Assembly (NCBI GenBank): GCA_913047795.1
Contig: CAJWTS010000013.1
Span: forward strand, 1-64,000
DNA from: an uncultured Verrucomicrobiota bacterium
GTDB taxonomy: Bacteria; Verrucomicrobiota; Kiritimatiellia; CAJWTS01
Direction: 5' to 3'
Length of the DNA stretch: 64,000 bases
The notes beneath the pieces were generated by a model. The model made no database searches. It saw only the letters and a list, made by a program, of their open reading frames with translations, and was not told where the DNA came from. This document shows positions 19,856 to 28,776 of this stretch, in pieces. The position numbers and the translations under genes are program-made. The stretch's first letter is position 1. Each line of letters begins with the position of its first letter.

Positions 19856-20569
19856 ATGAAGCCGGTCTCCATCCATTATCGATTCACCTTCGACGACGGA
19901 ACGTCCCAATCATTTCAGATCGAACTCGATGGCGACAGTCTGGAACTCGCCGGGCTCGCGCCCGACGAGCAGCCGGAATGGACGGCATTGGATTTTCACA
20001 AGTGCCCGCATTGCCCGCTCGACGACGCGGCGCATGCGCGCTGCCCACTAGCCGCGAATCTCGTGGGGATTGTGCAGCGTTTCGGGAAGATGCTTTCCTA
20101 CGAGCAGGTTGAAATGGAGGTTGAGACCGAGGAGCGAACCGTGTCGCAGCGCACCACCGCCCAACGGGGCCTAAGTTCGATCATGGGCCTGATTATGGCC
20201 ACCAGCGGATGTCCGCATACTTCGCCGTTCAAGCCCATGGCGCGTTTTCATCTGCCGCTGGCGAGCAAAGAAGAGACGCTATATCGCGCGGCGGCGATGT
20301 ATCTGCTCGCTCAATTTTTCCGCAAGCGTACCGGCGAGGATGCCGATCTCGACGTCAACGGCCTGCGTGAGATCTACAAGAATCTTGAATTGGTTAACCG
20401 GCACGTTGCCGAGCGTCTACGCAACGCCGCCGTCCAGGATTCAACACTAAACGCTGTCATTATTCTCGATTGCTACGCCAAAACACTGCCGTATTCCGTC
20501 GAGCAATCCCTTGAAGAGCTTGCCTACCTTTTCGACCATTCTCCTGCCGTGAGCGCGGCCGACTCCTGA
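19856..20569 (+). CDS. Conserved DUF6901-like protein with Cys clusters
   Basis: This 237-residue soluble protein has FHKCPHCPLDDAAHARCPLA early, a CX2CX11C-type arrangement that could bind metal. ATSGCPHTSPFKPMARFHLP lies in the middle, followed by a helical C-terminus. The whole pattern matches what I remember as DUF6901, a family of unknown function in deltaproteobacteria and related groups. The start at 19856 gives MKPVSIHYRF; the frame is open further up, but that segment has no family character. No ribosome site decides. The frame continues after the stop into a decayed region. Confidence 0.6.
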   Translation: MKPVSIHYRFTFDDGTSQSFQIELDGDSLELAGLAPDEQPEWTALDFHKCPHCPLDDAAHARCPLAANLVGIVQRFGKMLSYEQVEMEVETEERTVSQRTTAQRGLSSIMGLIMATSGCPHTSPFKPMARFHLPLASKEETLYRAAAMYLLAQFFRKRTGEDADLDVNGLREIYKNLELVNRHVAERLRNAAVQDSTLNAVIILDCYAKTLPYSVEQSLEELAYLFDHSPAVSAADS

Positions 20570-20830
20570 CGCACGATCGGCGACCTCAAGCTCGGCCTGC
20601 ACCGTCCCGGGGAGTCGCGCTTTGAATACTACCCGGCCACATCGTCATCCATCGCGCCCTGCTGCCGGATCTGCCAATCTACGGCTTCTACTTCTATGCG
20701 TGCCGTCGTGAGGGCCCCCGACGCTCTGATCGGGTTGCGGATCTACTTTCAAGCCAGGTAGCAGGCCTTCTTCGAGATCTTCGCGTCCATCCCCTCACAG
20801 CACTGGTACGGCAGTGCTGCCGGGCCCTGA
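20570..20830 (+). pseudogene. Frameshifted gene remnant, family unknown
   Basis: This covers most of the 455-base gap before fusA. Protein-like sequence jumps between frames: GLHRPGESRFEYYP in one, then HIVIHRALLPDLPIYGFYFY in the next from 20638, then FFEIFASIPSQHWYGSAAGP back in the first, ending at a stop at 20828-20830. Each piece has a normal protein composition. No start codon or ribosome site serves the region. I do not recognise the family. The alternative is that these are chance open stretches in GC-rich DNA. Confidence 0.4.
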
Positions 20831-20920
20831 TGTTCGCAAGCATGGTACGTTTTAGTGCATTTGGTTCGGTAATCTTTAATGTGGCGGACTTCGCGTGACC
20901 CGAATTCGCGAAATTCTAAC

Positions 20921-20949
20921 TTGCACTTGTCCCGGCACTCGTTCATAGT
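20921..20949 (+). promoter_or_regulatory. Possible sigma70-type promoter of fusA
   Basis: TTGCAC (20921-20926), a 17-base spacer and CATAGT (20944-20949) lie ~75 bases before the fusA start. The -35 box is imperfect. The position and exact 17-base spacing support it. Confidence 0.35.
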
Positions 20950-21025
20950 CGCCCGCTTTTGCCTTGGGCTCCAACCTACGGAGCGATCTCGTATCGCTGA
21001 TAAGGCGTCCGACGGGGAAGTAAAA

Positions 21026-23107
21026 ATGGACACAGACCAACATCTTAAATTTGTGCGTAACATCGGGATCATGGCCCACATCGATGCGGGCAAGACCACG
21101 GTCAGCGAGCGCATTCTGTATTACTCCGGAAAGTCCCACAAGGTGGGCGAGGTTCACGACGGCGACGCAACCATGGACTGGATGGCGCAGGAGAAGGAAC
21201 GCGGCATCACGATCACGTCCGCGGCGACCACGACCGAATGGCGTAATCATGACATCACGTTAATCGACACGCCCGGCCACGTCGACTTCACGGTTGAAGT
21301 GGAACGCAGCCTACGCGTGCTCGACGGCGCCGTGGCCCTGTTCTGCGCCGTCGGCGGGGTGCAGCCCCAGTCAGAGCAGGTCTGGCGGCAAAGCGTGAAG
21401 TACAGCGTTCCAAAGCTGGCCTTTATCAACAAGATGGACCGCATTAGCGCGGACTTCTTTGGCGTCGTCGAAAAGATCCAGGAGTCCCTCGGGGCAAACG
21501 TCGTACCGGTCGTGATCCCGATCGGCAGCGAATCCAACTTCACCGGCGTCATCGACCTGATCCAAATGAAGGCCGTGTACTACGCGGACGAGGATCAGGG
21601 GACCACTTTCCGCGAGGAAGCCGTTCCCGAAGAATACCTGGAGGAGGCAACCAAATGGCGCGCCAATCTGGTGGAGAAAAGCGCCGAGCAGTCTGACGAC
21701 CTTCTCGAGAAATTCCTCGAAGGCGAAGAAATCGACGAAGCCGAAATTCGTGCCGTCATCCGCGCGGCAACCATCGACCAACGTATCGTTCCGGTCTATT
21801 GCGGCTCCGCATTCAAGAACAAGGGTGTCCAACGCCTGCTCGATGGCATCGTCGACTACCTGCCGTCGCCGGCGGATAAGATGCCGATCATTCATCCCGA
21901 CGGCGACGGCGATCGGCCGCCGACCAAGGATGCCCCGTTCTCCGCGCTGGCATTCAAGATTGCCGCGGATAAGCACATGGGCAAACTGACCTTCATACGC
22001 GTGTATTCCGGTAAGATCAGTGCCGGATCAACGGTTTACAACAGCTCCCGATCGACACCACAGCGTATCGGACGAATCCTGCGCATGCACGCCAATCGCC
22101 AGGAGGCCATGGAAGAAGCGAGTTGCGGGGACATCGTAGCCGTCGTTGGGCTAAACAAAACCAAGACGGGTGATACCCTCTGTTGCAAGGATGACCCGAT
22201 CCTGCTGGAGTCGATCGAGTTTCCCGCCCCGGTCATGTCCATCAGCATTAAGCCTGCGAGTCGCCTGGATCGCGACAAGTTGAGCGACGCGTTGCGCGCA
22301 CTCGCGGACGAGGACCCGACGTTCACCGTTAATTTCGACCAGGAGACATCGGAACTCATTATTTCCGGCATGGGTGAACTGCACCTGGAGATCATCGTCG
22401 ATCGGCTCAAGCGCGAGTTCAGCGTTCAGGCCGAGATCGGACGGCCGGAGGTGGCGTATCGCGAGGCCGGCACCATCGATGTGGCCGGCGAATACAAGCA
22501 CGCCAAACAGACCGGCGGTCGCGGACAATACGGCCACGTATGCCTGCGGCTCGAACATCTTGCCGCGGGCACCGGATTCGAATTCGTGAACGAAGTCAAA
22601 GGCGGGAACATCCCGGCAGAATTCATTCCGGCGGTCCAAAAGGGCGTTGTCAAAGCCATGGCGAAGGGACCCTATGCGGCGTACCCGGTCGTGGATGTGC
22701 GCGTGACAGTCTACGACGGATCCTCTCACGACGTGGATTCCAGCGAGTTTGCGTTCATCGAAACCGCCCGGGTATGTTTCCGCAACCTCTTCCTGAAGGC
22801 ACATCCCGAACTGCTTGAACCCCTGATGTCGCTCGAGGTCGTCTCGCCGAAGGATTACATGGGCGCCGTGACCGGCATGATCTATCAACGCCGTGGCCGC
22901 GTCGAATCCATGGACGCGCAGGGCGACGCCAAGGTCGTTCGTGCCATGACGCCGCTCAGCGAGATGTTCGGGTTTGCCGGTGATTTGCGCACCGTGACCC
23001 AGGGCCGCGGATCGTTTACGATGCACTTCGAGCACTACGAAGCCGTCCCCTACTCTATCGCGGAGGAGATCATCGAAAAACGACGGGCCGCGGATCTAAT
23101 ACGTTAG
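21026..23107 (+). CDS. fusA: Elongation factor G
   Basis: This GTPase translocates tRNA-mRNA on the ribosome. The 693-residue product has the G1 loop AHIDAGKTT at 17-25, the effector region [23 protein letters not shown], and the usual domains II-V ending in the C-terminal EF-G fold ([17 protein letters not shown] block). The start at 21026 is chosen over the open upstream frame because GGGGAAG lies just before it and the family begins there. It is not adjacent to rpsL/rpsG/tuf, so it is either a relocated canonical copy or a paralogue. Its length and motifs look canonical. Its stop overlaps the convergent gene by four bases. Confidence 0.95.
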   Translation: MDTDQHLKFVRNIGIMAHIDAGKTTVSERILYYSGKSHKVGEVHDGDATMDWMAQEKERGITITSAATTTEWRNHDITLIDTPGHVDFTVEVERSLRVLDGAVALFCAVGGVQPQSEQVWRQSVKYSVPKLAFINKMDRISADFFGVVEKIQESLGANVVPVVIPIGSESNFTGVIDLIQMKAVYYADEDQGTTFREEAVPEEYLEEATKWRANLVEKSAEQSDDLLEKFLEGEEIDEAEIRAVIRAATIDQRIVPVYCGSAFKNKGVQRLLDGIVDYLPSPADKMPIIHPDGDGDRPPTKDAPFSALAFKIAADKHMGKLTFIRVYSGKISAGSTVYNSSRSTPQRIGRILRMHANRQEAMEEASCGDIVAVVGLNKTKTGDTLCCKDDPILLESIEFPAPVMSISIKPASRLDRDKLSDALRALADEDPTFTVNFDQETSELIISGMGELHLEIIVDRLKREFSVQAEIGRPEVAYREAGTIDVAGEYKHAKQTGGRGQYGHVCLRLEHLAAGTGFEFVNEVKGGNIPAEFIPAVQKGVVKAMAKGPYAAYPVVDVRVTVYDGSSHDVDSSEFAFIETARVCFRNLFLKAHPELLEPLMSLEVVSPKDYMGAVTGMIYQRRGRVESMDAQGDAKVVRAMTPLSEMFGFAGDLRTVTQGRGSFTMHFEHYEAVPYSIAEEIIEKRRAADLIR

Positions 23108-24231
23108 CTTCGCGAAGCGTTCCGCACGACGCGCTCGAGGCCGTCGTCGAGCGCTTCGATGACCTGGTCCCAGTCGAAACGCGCGACGGCGCGTCGCGCC
23201 CGATCCGGATCCCCTTCCCATAGACCGCCACCGTCATGGCGCTCGATCAGGGCCGCCAATGCCTGTTGCAGGTCCCCCCGATCATGCGCATAGAAAAAGG
23301 GACTCGCATCCCCTTCCAGCGCCGAGAGGACCTCGGGATAGGCCAGGTCCTCGGGAAGCAACGGATAGGCACCCGCCTTGATCGCCTCGATCACACCGAT
23401 TCCAAAAAACTCGTGCCGCGCCGTCGAGACAACCACGTCGGACGCGGCCAATACATGCACGTAATCGTCACGCGTCGGTTGATAGCCCCAGTGATCGATC
23501 CGGTCCGCAAACGCATCGTGCATCTTCTCGAAAATGGGCAATGCGCTACGCTCGTCGCCGCCGATTATGTTCAGTCTAAAATTGTAGCCGTCACGGGCGA
23601 GCGCCGAGATGGCCTCGAAAAATTGCTCCGGCCCCTTGTCAAACTCCCAGCGCGCGGCCCACAGGATCGTGCAAATCTCCTGCCGCGCGGGCGTGGCAGC
23701 GGCAACCGGGTCCACGCCGGGATAGTAAATCCGCGACGACGATCGAATGCGGTCCACGGCAGCCAGTGGCTGATGATCCGGCATGCGCTTGAGAAAGTCC
23801 GCGAGGCCTTCGAGAAACGAATCGCGATGATAGGCCGAGTTGAACCATGACTCATCGGCAGCCAGACCGGTCGACATGTTGGTGAATCCAAAATGGTAGT
23901 CAAAGTCTTTTGCGAATTGAACCGGGTAGGTGATCTGGTTCTCGTGAAAATATGCCACACGCGGAAGCCGGGCCACGCTGGCCGGTGCCAATCCCAGGAA
24001 TTCGGCCAAATTCAACATATCCGAACAGATAAGCGCATCCCAGACAGCGCCGTCATGGACCGCCGCATCAATCTGCCAGGCAAAGGTTACTGCCGCATGC
24101 CGCATGCGCCACTTCCACTTATTGGGCGGAAGTGACTGCACTGTCCAGTCGTGGCGGCTACGTCGAATCCAGCCATCCAGGAAGGCCCGGTGACTACCGC
24201 CGTAATAGGGTTCAAGTGCAAGAATGTTCAT
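23104..24231 (-). CDS. tRNA-queuosine mannosyltransferase-like glycosyltransferase (DUF3524 + GT4)
   Basis: This 375-residue protein starts [20 protein letters not shown]. It has the N-terminal DUF3524 features [17 protein letters not shown] and the [16 protein letters not shown] block, and a GT4-type C-terminal half ([16 protein letters not shown], then [20 protein letters not shown] with the nucleotide-sugar-binding Glu). This is the architecture of GTDC1/QTMAN, which mannosylates queuosine in tRNA-Asp. Bacterial homologues are annotated by similarity. No queuosine biosynthesis gene is in the window. It overlaps the convergent fusA stop by four bases. Confidence 0.85.
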   Translation of the reverse strand: MNILALEPYYGGSHRAFLDGWIRRSRHDWTVQSLPPNKWKWRMRHAAVTFAWQIDAAVHDGAVWDALICSDMLNLAEFLGLAPASVARLPRVAYFHENQITYPVQFAKDFDYHFGFTNMSTGLAADESWFNSAYHRDSFLEGLADFLKRMPDHQPLAAVDRIRSSSRIYYPGVDPVAAATPARQEICTILWAARWEFDKGPEQFFEAISALARDGYNFRLNIIGGDERSALPIFEKMHDAFADRIDHWGYQPTRDDYVHVLAASDVVVSTARHEFFGIGVIEAIKAGAYPLLPEDLAYPEVLSALEGDASPFFYAHDRGDLQQALAALIERHDGGGLWEGDPDRARRAVARFDWDQVIEALDDGLERVVRNASRS

Positions 24232-24280
24232 GGTGCGATGCGCATGTTATCGCGCGCGGCGTCCCGGCGATCAAACGCGC

Positions 24281-25555
24281 TCACGGATCGGTCACTGCGG
24301 GTGGCGCCAACGACTCGAAGTAGGCCTTGAGCCGTTCGTTATCGGGATCGCGCTTTATCTGCGTCTCGATCACCTCGGCGGCAGCCGCACGATGACCACG
24401 TCGCTTCATCATCTCTGCGTAACGGTACGCCACACCGTGGTGAGTGGGATCAATATGCAGGGCCTCACGGAAAGCATGCCCGGCCTCCATGTAGAGTTTG
24501 CGATGCGCGTAAAGCCCGGCGATAGCCGCGCGCATGCCGGCGAACGCCCGCCGTGCCGAGACGTTATCGCGGAACGTGGCATCACTCATCAGGCGGGCAA
24601 CGAGCGTGCTCCAAAAATCACGATCCTCTTTCACAAGCGGCAGCGGCAGCGTGCGCACCTTGATGGGGTGAAGCTCCATGAGCGGCCCCTTCGGGGCCAG
24701 GTAGGGATACATCCAGGGAATCACATAGCCCTCCTCAACGAAGAAGCGATGGTCTTTATTGTTCAGGTCAAAAAAAAGTTTCGTCAATACACGACTGGCA
24801 TCGCGTATGCCCCGTGTGCCGGTGATGCGCAGTTTCCCGTCAATCAGTCGGATGTCGCTTCCCGCGGTGATCCGACCCCTGCGAACAGCATCGAAATACG
24901 CCTCAAAGGTAAGACTGATGTCCAACTCCGACGGCAGGTCAATTCGGCGGCCATGCGAGACTCGGAGATAATCCACGTAGGAATTGTCCGGTAGGCGCCC
25001 GGGACAGACGATGAAGATCTTCGGCTGGCCCGTCGCGTCACGGAACGCGGTCGATACGAAGCGAACGGCATCCGATCCCGCCAGCAAGATGCTGCGCGCG
25101 GGCAGTGGATCCAGAACAATTTCGCGAAAAATCGCGAGCACTTCTTCGCTCCAGTCCTCGAAATACCGATACCCGCGATAGGTCTCCTCGACCGCCGGCC
25201 AGATCGCGTTGTCGATCATGGCGTCCGGATCCTTACTGCCCAGATGCCGGACGCGGACACGTAAGCCCTCGTACTGGTTCGATACTTCCGGCCAATCGGC
25301 GGCCGCTACCGCGGAGAAAAAGGGTTCGAAGGCGGAACGGTCCTTGATGTCCATCTTCTTGGCAACCTTGCGTGCCTGGGCCCATTTCCGGCGGCCAAGC
25401 AGCTGTGGAATTCTTTGGTCTGCAGCCGCAACACAGGTTGGTGCGCTCACACAGCAGACCAGCAAGACCACGACGGCAATACGTAAGACTGATCCTGTCG
25501 ACCAACCCTGCTTCGCCAAGGCTGATCGCGGTCGAATGGCTCGCGAGCGATTCAT
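24281..25555 (-). CDS. Exported TPR protein resembling the soluble C-terminus of DUF2723 proteins
   Basis: A membrane/signal segment (LRIAVVVLLVCCVSAPTCVA) leads a soluble body. Three stretches resemble the extracytoplasmic tail of DUF2723 proteins, as I remember them: SILLAGSDAVRFVSTAFRD near residue 165, FVEEGYVIPWMYPYLAPKG near 275, and RAFAGMRAAIAGLYAHRKLY near 340. Two TPR units (AGHAFREALHIDPTHHGVAY and following) end the protein. The 8-12 membrane helices of DUF2723 are missing. The start at 25555 is preferred; ATG at 25591 is also in frame, and neither has a clear ribosome site. It follows QTMAN's upstream gap of ~50 bp on the same strand. Function is unknown; a relic or a regulator of a membrane glycosyltransferase are both possible. 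Confidence 0.6.
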   Translation of the reverse strand: MNRSRAIRPRSALAKQGWSTGSVLRIAVVVLLVCCVSAPTCVAAADQRIPQLLGRRKWAQARKVAKKMDIKDRSAFEPFFSAVAAADWPEVSNQYEGLRVRVRHLGSKDPDAMIDNAIWPAVEETYRGYRYFEDWSEEVLAIFREIVLDPLPARSILLAGSDAVRFVSTAFRDATGQPKIFIVCPGRLPDNSYVDYLRVSHGRRIDLPSELDISLTFEAYFDAVRRGRITAGSDIRLIDGKLRITGTRGIRDASRVLTKLFFDLNNKDHRFFVEEGYVIPWMYPYLAPKGPLMELHPIKVRTLPLPLVKEDRDFWSTLVARLMSDATFRDNVSARRAFAGMRAAIAGLYAHRKLYMEAGHAFREALHIDPTHHGVAYRYAEMMKRRGHRAAAAEVIETQIKRDPDNERLKAYFESLAPPAVTDP

Positions 25556-25659
25556 GCTGCCATCGTACACGGAAATCGGGCTCCCAGCCAATTCAAGAAC
25601 GCTCGACCAGGCGTCATTTCGCGCCCAAAAGACGGCGACGCGTTAGCCCCGGATAGAGA

Positions 25660-25691
25660 AAGCCCCACGCTCAATCTTGAGCGCAGGGCTT
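25660..25691 (-). terminator. Rho-independent-type hairpin after the EF-hand gene
   Basis: AAGCCC and GGGCTT flank a GCTCAA/TTGAGC core, giving a stem of about 14 bp with a very short loop, 22 bases after the EF-hand stop. On the minus strand TTTCTC follows, a weak T-tract. It could serve both strands. Confidence 0.6.
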
Positions 25692-25713
25692 CCGGGTCGA
25701 TCAGGTATCAGCG

Positions 25714-26034
25714 TTATTCGGCGTCGCGATTGCGTCGCTGGCCCTCTCCTCGCTCGCCCGGCTCGTCGTCACGCCGACGTCGGTCGTCGGCACTGATGAC
25801 GCCGTCGCCGTTACGGTCCATGTGATCGAAGCGCCGGCGCAGACGGTCTTCGTGGCAGGCCAGGAATTCTTCCCAGGATACGGCCTGGTCTTCATTGGCG
25901 TCGCAGGCCTTCATGCGATCACGGCGATCGCCGGGCGGTCCTCGCCGATCGCCGCCGTCTTTGCCGGCCCAGGTTAGCGTGGCGGGAAGGCTGACGGCGA
26001 GGGTCATTGCAGTAATGATCAGAATCTTTTTCAT
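25714..26034 (-). CDS. Exported EF-hand protein
   Basis: This 106-residue protein has a signal peptide (MKKILIITAMTLAVSLPATL...WA). It has two EF-hand loops, DANEDQAVSWEE and DRNGDGVISADD, each with calcium-ligand positions 1, 3, 5, 9 and 12 largely filled by Asp/Asn/Glu. An Arg/Asp/Glu-rich tail follows. The start at 26034 is set by AAAGGAA upstream and by the signal peptide. A hairpin terminator lies just past the stop. It is probably a small periplasmic calcium-binding protein. It is one of several calcium-motif exported proteins here. Confidence 0.8.
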   Translation of the reverse strand: MKKILIITAMTLAVSLPATLTWAGKDGGDRRGPPGDRRDRMKACDANEDQAVSWEEFLACHEDRLRRRFDHMDRNGDGVISADDRRRRDDEPGERGEGQRRNRDAE

Positions 26035-26187
26035 CGTTATTTCCTTTCGTGACGGTGCCATTGGCAGCCGCTTGTGTACCGTATAACGCCGCCACCGGGA
26101 TATTATTGTATCCGATAGGAAAAGCCTGCCGGGCGGTCGCCAAGAATCCGCGCCTGCGCCCCGCCTTGGGCGTCCGTGCAGCCGGGC

Positions 26188-26871
26188 TCAGTTGGAAAGG
26201 ACTTCCACCCGATAAAACCGGGTCGTATCGGCACTGGCCGACTCGTCTGAAACCGTATGGATGACTTCGTACCAGGGCGCGGTGCCGCCCAGCACAGTGT
26301 TGGTCGAGAGCACGAACAGGGCATGTGGGTCCGTCAAATCTTCGTTGTATGCATGCACGACGTACGTCTTGTTGGATCGCGCCTTCCAGGTTACAAAGGT
26401 CGTGTCATTCGAGAATACGAGATCGGTGATCTCCAGGAGCGAATTCTCATCCGTGGGGTTCGTCCCGGCAGCCGCTTCGTCGTCATCGTCCACGCCGTCG
26501 TTATCCGAATCCGGATCGTTGATGTCCGTCGCGGTAACCGGGTCGAAGGCACTTCCGTCACGTTCCTCGTGATCCAGGATCGTGTCGCCGTCGTTATCAT
26601 TGTCGAGTTCGTCCGGAATACCGTCGCCGTCCGTATCCAGTCCCGGTCGTAGAATGAAGGTTCCCAGGAATCCGGCGAAGTTTTCGTAGGTCCCGCCGCG
26701 CGAGACGATGATCCCCCCGGGCTGGGCAACGGCGCTGATATTGGAGTATGTGCCGCCGCTGGTCCATTGTCCGGCACCGTCGAGAACAGCGCTGGCATTC
26801 GTGATCGCGTGCGCGCGGCCGGCCGCAAGACCGATCAACAACCCGCCCAAAATAGAAACCAAGATCCGCAT
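26188..26871 (-). CDS. Exported thrombospondin type-3 repeat protein
   Basis: This 227-residue protein has a signal peptide (MRILVSILGGLLIGLAAG). A small beta-rich region follows, then DTDGDGIPDELDNDNDGD and DPDSDNDGVDDDDEAAAGTN, which are calcium-binding thrombospondin type-3 repeats. A C-terminal beta domain ends TTRFYRVEV. The FYR(V) ending after a TSP3 stretch is common in Kiritimatiellota and verrucomicrobial surface proteins. The start at 26871 gives the signal peptide directly; the open frame upstream is not needed. Its role is unknown. Confidence 0.8.
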   Translation of the reverse strand: MRILVSILGGLLIGLAAGRAHAITNASAVLDGAGQWTSGGTYSNISAVAQPGGIIVSRGGTYENFAGFLGTFILRPGLDTDGDGIPDELDNDNDGDTILDHEERDGSAFDPVTATDINDPDSDNDGVDDDDEAAAGTNPTDENSLLEITDLVFSNDTTFVTWKARSNKTYVVHAYNEDLTDPHALFVLSTNTVLGGTAPWYEVIHTVSDESASADTTRFYRVEVLSN

Positions 26872-27014
26872 AATCCTTGCTAAGCGAGGTGCAATCTTAA
26901 CCCAGACCCCCAAATCTGTCACCCCGCTCTTTGATCAAAAGGCCATGCCGGACAATATTCGCGCTGCCCGCGCGTTAGATGTGCATGAATCGACAACCCA
27001 AAGGACATCCAACT

Positions 27015-27905
27015 ATGAAGACAACGACCCCTATTCAACTCATACTCATCGTCGCGATGGCAACGCTCGCGCTACCCGCGTTAGCAGCAGAGGACGTACC
27101 GGAGGAGGCCGTCCGTGAGCACCGATGGCCGCGCTGGCTGCACCACCGTCGCGCAACGGAACAGGACGTGACGCGCACCGTCGACCGCACGGAAGACGGA
27201 CGTGAATGGACAACCGATGCCACGCTAACCGGGCCGGGCGGCGCAACGGCAACCATGCACGCCGACGGCACCGCTACACACACGGAGGATGGCGCGCAAT
27301 GGACAGTCGACCGCGATGGAACCCGGCACGGAGGCCAGACCTGGACATCGACCACCACCGGCGAAGGAACCCGTACCGAGGACGGACGCGAATGGAGTTC
27401 GACAACCGAGGGAAGTTCGGAGTCCGGCAAGTCCTGGTCCACGGATCAATCCGGCAGCGCAACGATCAATGATGATGGATCGCGGACGATTTCTACCGAC
27501 TTCGAAAAAACGATCGGCAACGGAGAGACCATCAGCGGCTCGAAGGAGACCACGGTGACGAAGACCGATGATGGACGCGAGTGGGAAACCACGGGCTCGC
27601 GCACCGGGCCACACGGCACCGCGACCTACACCGCCGACGGCACCGCCACGCGAACCACCGACGGCACCAAGGCCACGGTGGACCGTTCCGGCACAACGGC
27701 GGACGGACGCGAATGGTCGGCCACAACCCGAAGCCGCGCAACGGCCACCGAAGACGGGCGCGTGCGCCGATCCGTCACGCGGGGAACCACCGCGGGCGGA
27801 ACGCGTGTCGGCACGGGAACCCGTTCGAAGACAACGCGTGACGGCGGCACGTCGAGCAAAAAGTCGCAACGTACCAGACGGGTACGTCGCAACGCCTCGT
27901 CATAG
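27015..27905 (+). CDS. Exported DGREW-repeat protein
   Basis: This 296-residue protein has a signal peptide (LILIVAMATLALPALAAE). The body is almost wholly short imperfect repeats alternating EDGREW or DGREW with Thr/Gly/Ser-rich strands such as GTATHTEDG. DGREW(T/S/E) recurs at least four times, and Trp is nearly the only bulky residue kept. This is the look of a beta-rich repeat (solenoid or sheet) protein. It ends in a basic Arg/Lys/Thr tail. The start at 27015 follows AAAGGA. A good terminator lies 25 bp past the stop, so it is a single-gene unit. I know no function. Confidence 0.7.
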   Translation: MKTTTPIQLILIVAMATLALPALAAEDVPEEAVREHRWPRWLHHRRATEQDVTRTVDRTEDGREWTTDATLTGPGGATATMHADGTATHTEDGAQWTVDRDGTRHGGQTWTSTTTGEGTRTEDGREWSSTTEGSSESGKSWSTDQSGSATINDDGSRTISTDFEKTIGNGETISGSKETTVTKTDDGREWETTGSRTGPHGTATYTADGTATRTTDGTKATVDRSGTTADGREWSATTRSRATATEDGRVRRSVTRGTTAGGTRVGTGTRSKTTRDGGTSSKKSQRTRRVRRNASS

Positions 27906-27929
27906 ATCAACCATCATACTCGATCGCAG

Positions 27930-27971
27930 CGCTGCCGGTCATCGCCACCGGCGGCGCGTGTTTTCTTTCCT
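27930..27971 (+). terminator. Rho-independent terminator
   Basis: CGCTGCCGGT pairs with ACCGGCGGCG (one GT wobble) around a seven-base loop. TTTTCTTTCC follows from 27961 after four bases. It lies just after the DGREW-repeat gene. Confidence 0.7.
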
Positions 27972-27984
27972 CATCGCCACGCTC

Positions 27985-28000
27985 TGGCACGGATTATGCT
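27985..28000 (+). promoter_or_regulatory. Possible sigma54-type promoter
   Basis: TGGCAC (27985-27990), five bases, then ATGCT (27996-28000) differs from the sigma54 consensus TGGCAC-N5-TTGCW by one base. It lies right after a terminator and ~90 bases before the acidic lipoprotein gene. No sigma54 or activator gene is in the window. Confidence 0.35.
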
Positions 28001-28088
28001 ATCTTAGTTTCGACAAACGCATCGGCTCTGAACGAATATCAGCCCTTGTGTTCTGATACGGATTGCCCGACAAATAGGAGAGACAGAC

Positions 28089-28715
28089 ATGCAAGCCTTC
28101 AAAATACAGAATTCGGAATCCCGGGCACGATTGTGGCCGGTGCTTTTTGCCGCCGCCGGTATCGTGGTCAGCCTTCTGATCGTATCCTGCGAGAGCGGCG
28201 GAAGCGATCGCAGTGGTCGATCGACGATCTCGGGCACGGTTGAGACCTTCACCGGGGGCAGTGCCTCGTTTCGCGCGATGCCGAACCCGTCACGCAATCT
28301 TGTGGCGTTGATCATGGACGTTATCGTGCCCAGCACGCGGGCGGACGTGCCGGGCGTCGTTGTGACCGTGAGCGGTACGGATATTACGACCACGACAGAT
28401 GCGAACGGCGATTTCGTCCTGACCGGCGTGCCGGACGGGGTTGTCGAGTTGCTCTTGTCCTTCGGCGGGCAGGTGGGGGTGCTCGAGGTGGATGTTCCAC
28501 CGGATTCGACCGTTCGCCTGGAAGATGTTACCGTTTTGGACGGTGTCGTGTCGGTCGGCGACATCGAGATCGAAGAAAACGATGACGGCAGCAGCGATGA
28601 CGGCAGCAGCGATGACGGCAGCAGCGATGACGACAGCAGCAGCGACGACGACTCTAGCGGCGACGACGACTCTAGCAGCGACGACGACGACGACTCTAGC
28701 AGCGACGACAGCTGA
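28089..28715 (+). CDS. Lipoprotein with carboxypeptidase-regulatory-like domain and acidic DS-rich tail
   Basis: This 208-residue protein has a strong ribosome site (AGGAGAG) and a hydrophobic N-terminus ending in the lipobox IVSC, predicting lipidation at the Cys; +2 is Glu, not the Asp of inner-membrane retention in E. coli. Then comes a beta-sandwich-like segment (VVVTVSGTDITTTTDANGDF, then VPDGVVELLLSF) typical of carboxypeptidase-regulatory-like domains. The last ~45 residues are only Asp, Ser and a few Gly. Such tails bind calcium or keep a surface region extended. The tail is encoded by short AGCGACGAC-type DNA repeats, so its length may vary. Confidence 0.75.
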   Translation: MQAFKIQNSESRARLWPVLFAAAGIVVSLLIVSCESGGSDRSGRSTISGTVETFTGGSASFRAMPNPSRNLVALIMDVIVPSTRADVPGVVVTVSGTDITTTTDANGDFVLTGVPDGVVELLLSFGGQVGVLEVDVPPDSTVRLEDVTVLDGVVSVGDIEIEENDDGSSDDGSSDDGSSDDDSSSDDDSSGDDDSSSDDDDDSSSDDS

Positions 28716-28776
28716 CGTCAGCGATCACCACGAATCTCAACGATCGCGATGCGGACCACGCAAGCGAACGGCCTAG

